Part shown: piece after piece, positions 57,973 to 64,000 of the stretch
Numbering within the stretch: position 1 is the first letter of the stretch
Layout of the letters: each line of letters starts with the position of its first letter
Translations under genes and position numbers: made by a program
The notes under the pieces: model-generated
Told to the model about the DNA's origin: nothing
The model's input: the letters and a program-made list of their open reading frames with translations, nothing else
Database searches by the model: none
Source of the DNA: Siphonodentalium dalli
Lineage: Eukaryota > Mollusca > Scaphopoda > Gadilida > Siphonodentaliidae
Direction of reading: 5' to 3'
Length of the DNA stretch: 64,000 nucleotides
Assembly (NCBI GenBank): GCA_032622095.1
Contig: CP136068.1
Coordinates: forward strand, 130,643,989-130,707,988

Positions 57973-59045
57973 TCAATTATTATCACATTTCACCGGTTCC
58001 AACATGACATGTACAACTTCCCTATCAACAATGTTTTCTAAATTGCCAAAACTGAGTGCATTTATGATGTTGCTTCATATCTGAGGATACCATGGGGTGT
58101 AATTTCATTGATTGCTACCACGCATCAAGGGTCAAAATACAATACACATTTCTCCTGACCAAGGCCTCAGAAAGTGTCTTTTCATCTATTTTTATCATAT
58201 TTCATGAGTTCCAGCATGGAATGTTCACCTTCGCTAGCAATACTGTTCCCTAAAATTGCATATGGACTACATATGGACTGTGGATTGATCTCTAGGGACC
58301 CAACGGCTGTAATTAAATATATTTTTAAAACACATGGAGCTTAAGACATGAAATTTACAATTTTCCTGACCAAATTATGACCTACAATACACTATGAGGT
58401 CCCTTTATGTTCATAACTCAGTCATAAGTACTCATGAAGTGTCTTTTTTATCCATTTTATCACATTTCATGGGTTCCAACATGAAATGTTTACCTTCACT
58501 GCCGACATTGTGGCCTACAGTTGAAAACTTGAGAACATTTACGCTGTGTCTAGGCGACCGATGGGGTGTAATTACATTGATTGTTAAAACACATGTAGGA
58601 TAACGTATGAAATTTACACTTTTCCTGACCAAATTATGGCTTACAATCTAGTATGAGATGCCGTTGTTGTCATAACTCAAAGTCATCAGAGCTCAGTAAG
58701 TGCCTTTTGATGCATGTTTATCACATTTGATGAGCTCCAACATGAAATATACACTTTCCCCGGCAAGAATGTTGCCTAAAATTGCAAAATTGAGTCAATT
58801 TATGCTCTAGGTTAATGTCTAGGTTCCACTCCCATATCCCTTAATTCATTTTTTACCATAGATGAAGGGTCAAATATGAAATACATATTTCTCCTGACCA
58901 AATTATGGGGTACATTGGCACTATGAGATGACTTTATGTTCATAACTCAAAGATATGAGGTCTCGTGAAGTGTCTTTACATCTATTTTTATCATATTTCA
59001 TGAGTTCCAGGATGAAATATTCATCTTCACTAGCAATATTGTTGT
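57910..59045. repeat. ~265-bp tandem repeat, 5 units, right arm
   Basis: Inverse copy of the left-arm array with the same unit order, matching almost base for base. The array therefore predates the doubling of the arms or has been kept alike by gene conversion. Confidence 0.7.
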
Positions 59046-61185
59046 CTAAAATTGCAAACGTTTTCTCAAAATATGAGATATTGCGCGAACTGTTAGTGAG
59101 CTAATTGATTTTTGTGTCAAATTTGATCCAACATAGACGAAAACTTTCAATAATTATGAAGGACTTACTCGAAAACTGAATTTTTTATTGTTTTTTTTTT
59201 TAATAACTGTGAGGGTTATTTTCACACTAGCTCTTGGATATTCGTTCTTATGTCATCGTTTTTTTGTTTCAAAGTATTTGTTTTTTGTTGATAATTGACA
59301 ACCCTGCATTATTTTGATCGAGAATGAAAAACAAAATATTGTATTTTTATGCATTGGTTCGTTATGGTCCTAATATGAAACATTTTAACTCAAATGCTAT
59401 ATTATTTCGGTTAAATACAAGCTATGTTAACATTTTTCTAGGAAGTATTCATTTCTGCATCATTATATTTGCGATGATGAACACATTCACACATTAGACC
59501 GAATGGATTCGCACAAAGCCTTCCTTTATTATAAGACTTCGATAGAAATTATATACGTTTTCTCAAATTATAAGATTTTGGTCCAAATTTCATTTAAATA
59601 CTTGATTGTTGCTTCCAACTGTATTTCAAATAGACGAAATATTTCCATTTTATTTAAAACAGACGAAATATTTACAATGCTTATCAAGTAATTACATTGT
59701 TCTTCGATATTAGTTGTTAGATTATGGTTTTCTAACGTTTTATGAAGAGTAGTATTCAAAATTATATATTCCTTCTTTTTTTTTCTGTCAGTGTAAAGAG
59801 GCAACATTCTGCATATGCATATCTTAAAGAGTGCTTATATACTTTAACATTAAAGTATACATCATAACCCACAAATTTGAACACATTACATTCGTGCATA
59901 TAATGGCATATTGATAAGACACACCGGACCACCATAGAGCTTATAGCGTATGTGGAACTGAATAGTTAACTATAGTAGAGGGCTTTTTTACTTGATTTAA
60001 CAGTGAATAGGGCACTTAATGTACATCATAATATAACGCACTAATATGTATTGGATTTGCTTTAAGAAACACGGACGTATACATACATCAGATACGCATA
60101 CTTAGAACACATTCACTTCGTGTATATACTGAAGTATACCACGTATATAGTCCACAAAGACATAGCCCTGCAGGTGAAAACTCAGTTTAACTATACATTA
60201 AAGAGCGTTTATACGTGATTTACCTGTGAAAATGGAAATTTTTATACATCATATCACATAGAGGTACCGCACTTGCTTTAAGAATATGGACGGTTATAGG
60301 CACAATCATAACAACAATGGAGACCAGCGTTCTTACACAGAAATCAGTAATTTATGCACTAAAATGGTAACAACAATGAAAATATACACTCTGTGAACTG
60401 CCATAGACATCAGAACTATTAAGAATTTATGAGTTGTCTCGCTTGTTTAGTTGCAATACATGATGCAATAATTTGCGTTACCAACAATAAAACAGTATTG
60501 ACGCTATATATTATCCATATACCGACGGTTTTAGACTATATTTCTACTAATAATGCTATTAAATGAACGACAATTAAGATAAATGAACTATGAATGCATA
60601 TATGAAGTCAATATGTATACACGCGTCCACATAGCAGGCCTTTTCCAGACCAATGTTTGATACCCCCGTATAAAATAGAGCGTTTTGAGAAGAATATGTG
60701 AAATTAATATGCACATGTGTTCACATAGTAGGTCTTATCGTCATATGAAACTGCCACGTAGTACATGCTTTGTTTCCTCTGTATAACAGACTAAATGTAT
60801 AGGATGTACAATACATATAATTGGTGAAAAGAATACATGAAGTATTTATGCATTAGTCTACACCATATGGGCTCTTTATTGTCTCCATGTAATGGAGATA
60901 TTAGACTAAATTTCTTCTAATAATGCTATAAATGAACGATAATAAAGAGAAATGAACGATTAAAGAATACATCAAGTGGGGGGGGGGGGTAAAAGGTTCC
61001 TATTAAAATATATATACACTATTTCTTTGTTATTATTATTTTTTATTTTTATTTTATTTTATTTTTTTTGTTTTTTTTTTGTTAGAATATATAGGTAATA
61101 ACAAGGATTTATTCGTGTGACTGAAGCAATCCGTTTATCAAATGTATAGGGTTTAAATCGATAGGTGGAGCCATCTGGTTGTTGC

Positions 61186-61548
61186 CTAAAATCCAGGTGG
61201 CACCATTAGGAAAAAAAAATCGTAATACTTCTCCCGCATGGCCCAGTAGACAGGATTTACCTGGCACCATAGCGTTTCAACTTCCATATCCCAATTTTCT
61301 TGGAGTTCCTCTCCGTCGGGTGGTGTAACGATAATAGTATACACCGGGCAGCTGATAGTGAAATTCACTACCGTTCCCTGAATAAGTGGGTAAGGCACCC
61401 ACCAACATATCTCGGAACCCATCCATTGACCCACAGTAGCGATTGCTTGATCGTCTACGACGGGTGTGGTAGGTTGTTGAAACTCTTCGTCTGGGATGTG
61501 GAAGATACTCCTCACTTCTTCACAATTAACACTTACATTGCACACCAT
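61186..61548 (-). CDS. 120-residue protein of unknown family, palindrome right arm
   Basis: Mirror copy of the left-arm ORF, transcribed toward the palindrome centre like its partner, so the two genes converge. The predicted protein is identical over all 120 residues, while neighbouring non-coding DNA shows single-base differences, for example just after the stop (AGGTGGAGCC against AGGTTGAGCC on the same strand). This could reflect selection on the protein or simple chance over 363 bases at such low divergence. Signals are mirrored: TTTTATA lies upstream at about 61635-61641 and TTTATT downstream near 61108-61113. Confidence 0.5.
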   Translation of the reverse strand: MVCNVSVNCEEVRSIFHIPDEEFQQPTTPVVDDQAIATVGQWMGSEICWWVPYPLIQGTVVNFTISCPVYTIIVTPPDGEELQENWDMEVETLWCQVNPVYWAMREKYYDFFFLMVPPGF

Positions 61549-62152
61549 TTTGTTTGACGATAAAATAAAATTCTGGTTCCGTCACGAGTAAATCTTGTTA
61601 GGTGTAAGTTAGGTGGAGGTTGTTAGTAAAATGATTTTATAATTGAGTTGGTTTTTTTTCTTTCTTGCACACTGTATAACGTACACTACCAATTATACCT
61701 TCCCTCAGATCTGTGGAGAAATAGGGTGCTATAGGCTATTAAACTTATTGCTTGGATAACACCGTTCCTGTGCATTCGCGCTATACTGCACATAGGAGTT
61801 TGTGTGAATGGGTAGGTATTTCGGTTCAAGAGAAGATATTATTACCGCGTGTAATGAACACACCTGTTCTTATAGGCGGTGCCTTGTGTGGGATAGATAC
61901 TTGATAATTGAATTTGCGATGAGCTTCTGATCTCGTTTAATTACCTTGCACAAGTGTGTGGTGACCGTATAGATACCCACCTTTTTGATATAGGGCAGTA
62001 ATATAACCCCAACGTCTAGCATTTGGAAATAGTGTTATAACATTTCTTTAATTAATTCCAAATAGGTACATACAATTTTGATAAAAGTTGCTGCGTTGTA
62101 GTCGATACTTCGAGACGAGTAATTTGATATATGACATGACTATATTGTTGAG

Positions 62153-62284
62153 GGAAAAAAAAAAAAAACTTTTTGAAAAAAAAAAAAGAAAAAAATTTAA
62201 TTTTTTTTTGAAAAAAAAAAAATTACATTTGAAAAAAAAAAAAATTGAAATATTTTTTTTTACAACAATTTTTTTTTTTTTTAA
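62153..62284. repeat. A/T homopolymer tract, right arm
   Basis: Expanded counterpart of 52680-52765. It produces a spurious Lys/Phe ORF (62088-62315). Confidence 0.7.
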
Positions 62285-63218
62285 TTATACATACCCTTGT
62301 GTTATTTCCGTTTAGAAATTCCGCCTGTTGACAATAAAGCTCGTATTTCTGTCGTCTGTTTTTGCAAAACTCTGTAGTGTTAGTTTACCTGCATAGGAAA
62401 GTAGACTAAAACCGGTACAATATATATATATATTGGCTCCGGACATACATGCATAAGGATAATTAAGACTAAAATAGATCAGAGCATACATACGTCGGTT
62501 ACCTGGCAGTATATACGGGCAATTATCTAGGTGCTCGACTTATTGGTCGTCAGTGCCAACATTTTTTGGCATTGCGCCTCACTCTACAATATATTAGCTG
62601 GGATACGTACACAATGATAATTAAGACTAAAATAGACTGGAGCATACATAAGATGTTGCCTGGTAATATTTCCATCGCAAGTATATAGGTGTTAGACTTA
62701 TAGGTGTGTGCCAACATTTTCTCTGTTCACTATATATAATCACAATTCATAACCTTCTACCACCCGCACTATAGAGGTATTTGTATGTATAGTAATACGC
62801 GATGAGGATTCCTCTGATCTTGCTGCCACATTCCAACACATCTGTAGTATCTTGAATTTCTAGTAGAGGATTTAGTGCCCTATTACTTCGGACAGCTTGC
62901 CATAAACATATGGATTTACTGCACCTTCTACTTCTAGTGAGAACTTACCGGGAACTTCTGACAGATATCTACTACTAATAAAAGCTTGCCATTAACGTCC
63001 AGCAGTTTTAATTCTACTATTGATCCCTTGCCTATACACACACTAAACGAAATTGTTTTTACTCAAAATAGAAACGACAGCTAATTAACGGATACCTCGC
63101 GTTTTATGTTCTATCTCTGTCTACTAATTAACAATTATTTACCAGCTGCTGTAGTACAAAACCCTACCGCGTTTATCGTTCAGTTATACCCTACCCCATT
63201 AAAACCTTGGCTCCGTGC

Positions 63219-63500
63219 CCCGCCGATTTGTTGCGGAAATATTGTTTTACATAGACGTACACGTGACGCGCTATTCTCGTGATAACCTTCGCCGAATTGT
63301 TCGCCGGGGACATAGACGTACGCGCGTTTATGGTGATAACCTCGGCCGAATAGATATATATAACCTTCACACCTATATTCACGCGCTATTCTCGTGATAA
63401 CCGTCGCTCGCTTGTTGCGGAAATATTTTAATCGTCCTTGACCTAGACGTACCCGCCACGCGTTATTATGGCGATAACCTTCACCGATATATACACCCAC
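63219..63500. repeat. Subterminal repeats of the palindrome, right arm
   Basis: Mirror image of the left-arm array, with single-base differences: TATGTCCCC for TAGGTCCCC, and GTGAAGG for GTGTAGG. Confidence 0.65.
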
Positions 63501-63592
63501 GCGGCGTGACCTATAAACCCCGGTTAGCTCAGGATCAGGAGTGGAGCAAAGTCAAGTCAAACCATCTACCCGAAAGGGTAGACAATACTACT

Positions 63593-63598
63593 CACGCT
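63593..63598. repeat. Right target-site duplication CACGCT
   Basis: Directly follows the ...GACAATACTACT end of the palindrome and matches 51367-51372. Confidence 0.75.
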
Positions 63599-63890
63599 CA
63601 TGTCTGTACACAGACACAACACGCTCATGTCTGGACAAATACACGCTCTTTATCAACGACACTGCGGATACGAACGCTCTTTAACTATCACGCGATTAAC
63701 CCATAAATTACCATTGCGGTGGCGGGGATTGGAGAATGAGTGTTCTGACGTTCTCAGAAGCGGTCCGGTGACCATTCCCCTGGCTTTGTACCCTTAGATA
63801 GCAAGTTTGGGCTAAATCCGTCCGGCAGTTTTCCCGGCCATAGCTAACACACAGACAGACAAACAGAAGTACCAAAATATATATTAGATT
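63593..63890 (+). repeat. Right flank with CACGCTC repeats and retroposon-like tail
   Basis: ACAACACGCTCATGTCTG-like units at 63593 and 63616, then CGCTCTTTA at 63644 and 63675. The AAATCCGTCC...CGGCCATAGCTAACA...CAAACAGAAGTACC...TATATTAGAT tail follows at 63814-63890, a direct-orientation relative of 51183-51258. Confidence 0.5.
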
Positions 63891-64000
63891 GCTATAATGT
63901 TACGCCGTTTTGTACTGTTCATGTAAACCTAAAACTAAAATCACAGTTGCGATAAATCTACTTATGTTACCGTAGATGTTTAGAATTTGGGTTAACCCTT

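Larger units (their letters stand above)
51373..63592. mobile_element. 12.2-kb fully palindromic, Polinton-like-ended element
   Basis: The left half (51373-~57370) is the reverse complement of the right half (~57540-63592) over its whole length. The outer end is AGTAGTATTGTCTACCCTTT, and its inverse at 63592 is followed by CACGCT, the same six bases that precede the left end. Joining the flanks through one CACGCT recreates an ACACAACACGCTCATG-type repeat that is also present at 63616, as expected for an empty site. AG...CT ends with 6-bp duplications are reported for Polinton/Maverick elements, but those carry polymerase B, integrase and capsid genes, none of which is seen. Arms differ by at least a dozen scattered substitutions plus a length difference of about 55 bp in an A/T-homopolymer tract (52685-52760 against 62155-62282). 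Each arm has one small gene-like unit and tandem repeats. Confidence 0.75.

Noticed and set aside
62088-62315. Lys/Phe-rich ORF
   Set aside because: Low-complexity A/T homopolymer tract; no counterpart ORF in the mirror arm.
51373-63592. Palindrome as a pure sequencing fold-back artefact
   Set aside because: Flanks are not mirrored and a 6-bp direct repeat abuts both ends, with a sensible empty site. I keep artefact as a minor possibility for the duplicated centre only.

Overview
This is an AT-rich eukaryotic window with no bacterial signature: no operons, Shine-Dalgarno sites, tRNA or rRNA genes. It is almost entirely mobile and repetitive DNA. Repeat types point to a marine invertebrate, most likely a bivalve-like mollusc. 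The clues are 'GACGGACGCC...ATAGCTCA' element ends near 1.85 and 2.15 kb, 'CGGCCATAGCTAACA' tails near 51.2 and 63.8 kb, an L1/Tx1-type LINE, a TIR-domain gene, and long-TIR non-autonomous DNA elements. This placement is an inference from repeat style, not a match. The only host-gene-like features are a small TIR-domain ORF on the minus strand (18911-19441, poly(A) signal directly after the stop), a possible terminal coding segment near 240-477, and a short ORF with a Met-Gly-Cys start (49765-49977).

Layout. 0-4.7 kb: a possible gene end, a mollusc-type inverted repeat pair, ~150-bp tandem units and a field of TACCATGGTA palindromes. 4.8-11.7 kb: a ~7-kb element with ~0.75-1-kb inverted arms. 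11.75-16.0 kb: a second long-TIR element whose core is a 1.6-kb minisatellite. 16.6-17.5 kb: a short relative of it. 18.7-19.5 kb: the TIR-domain gene. 21.3-28.5 kb: a decayed LINE (endonuclease, reverse transcriptase, C-terminal region) split by two insertions. One has clean piggyBac-like TTAA ends and interrupts a codon path that resumes in frame. The other contains a THAP-like peptide start. 30.4-33.4 kb: two copies of a TIR element in tandem, sharing 6-bp CATTTC repeats and carrying subterminal arrays of a 21-bp palindromic unit around GTGCGCAC. 33.7-45.0 kb: a region bounded by inverted CACTGCCAAAAATA ends, holding MITEs, several tandem repeats and many long G/C homopolymers. 47.5-49.4 kb: a CpG-rich TIR element with an 8-bp TTAGGGGA duplication and a nested inverted repeat.

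The most striking feature is 51373-63592: a 12.2-kb insertion that is one giant palindrome. Its two ~6-kb arms differ by only scattered single bases plus a low-complexity length difference, and meet at a GC-rich hairpin that is itself duplicated (125-bp tandem). The ends are AG...CT, the terminal inverted repeat is the whole element, and a 6-bp direct repeat CACGCT flanks it. Joining the flanks through one CACGCT gives an ordinary empty site. AG ends and 6-bp duplications are hallmarks reported for Polinton/Maverick elements, but no Polinton gene is recognisable. Each arm instead carries an identical 120-residue ORF of unknown family with its own TATA-like box and AATAAA signal, in opposite orientations. 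I see it as a candidate undescribed class of fully palindromic element.

No host pathway can be reconstructed here. All comparisons were made by eye, so divergence values and copy numbers are approximate.
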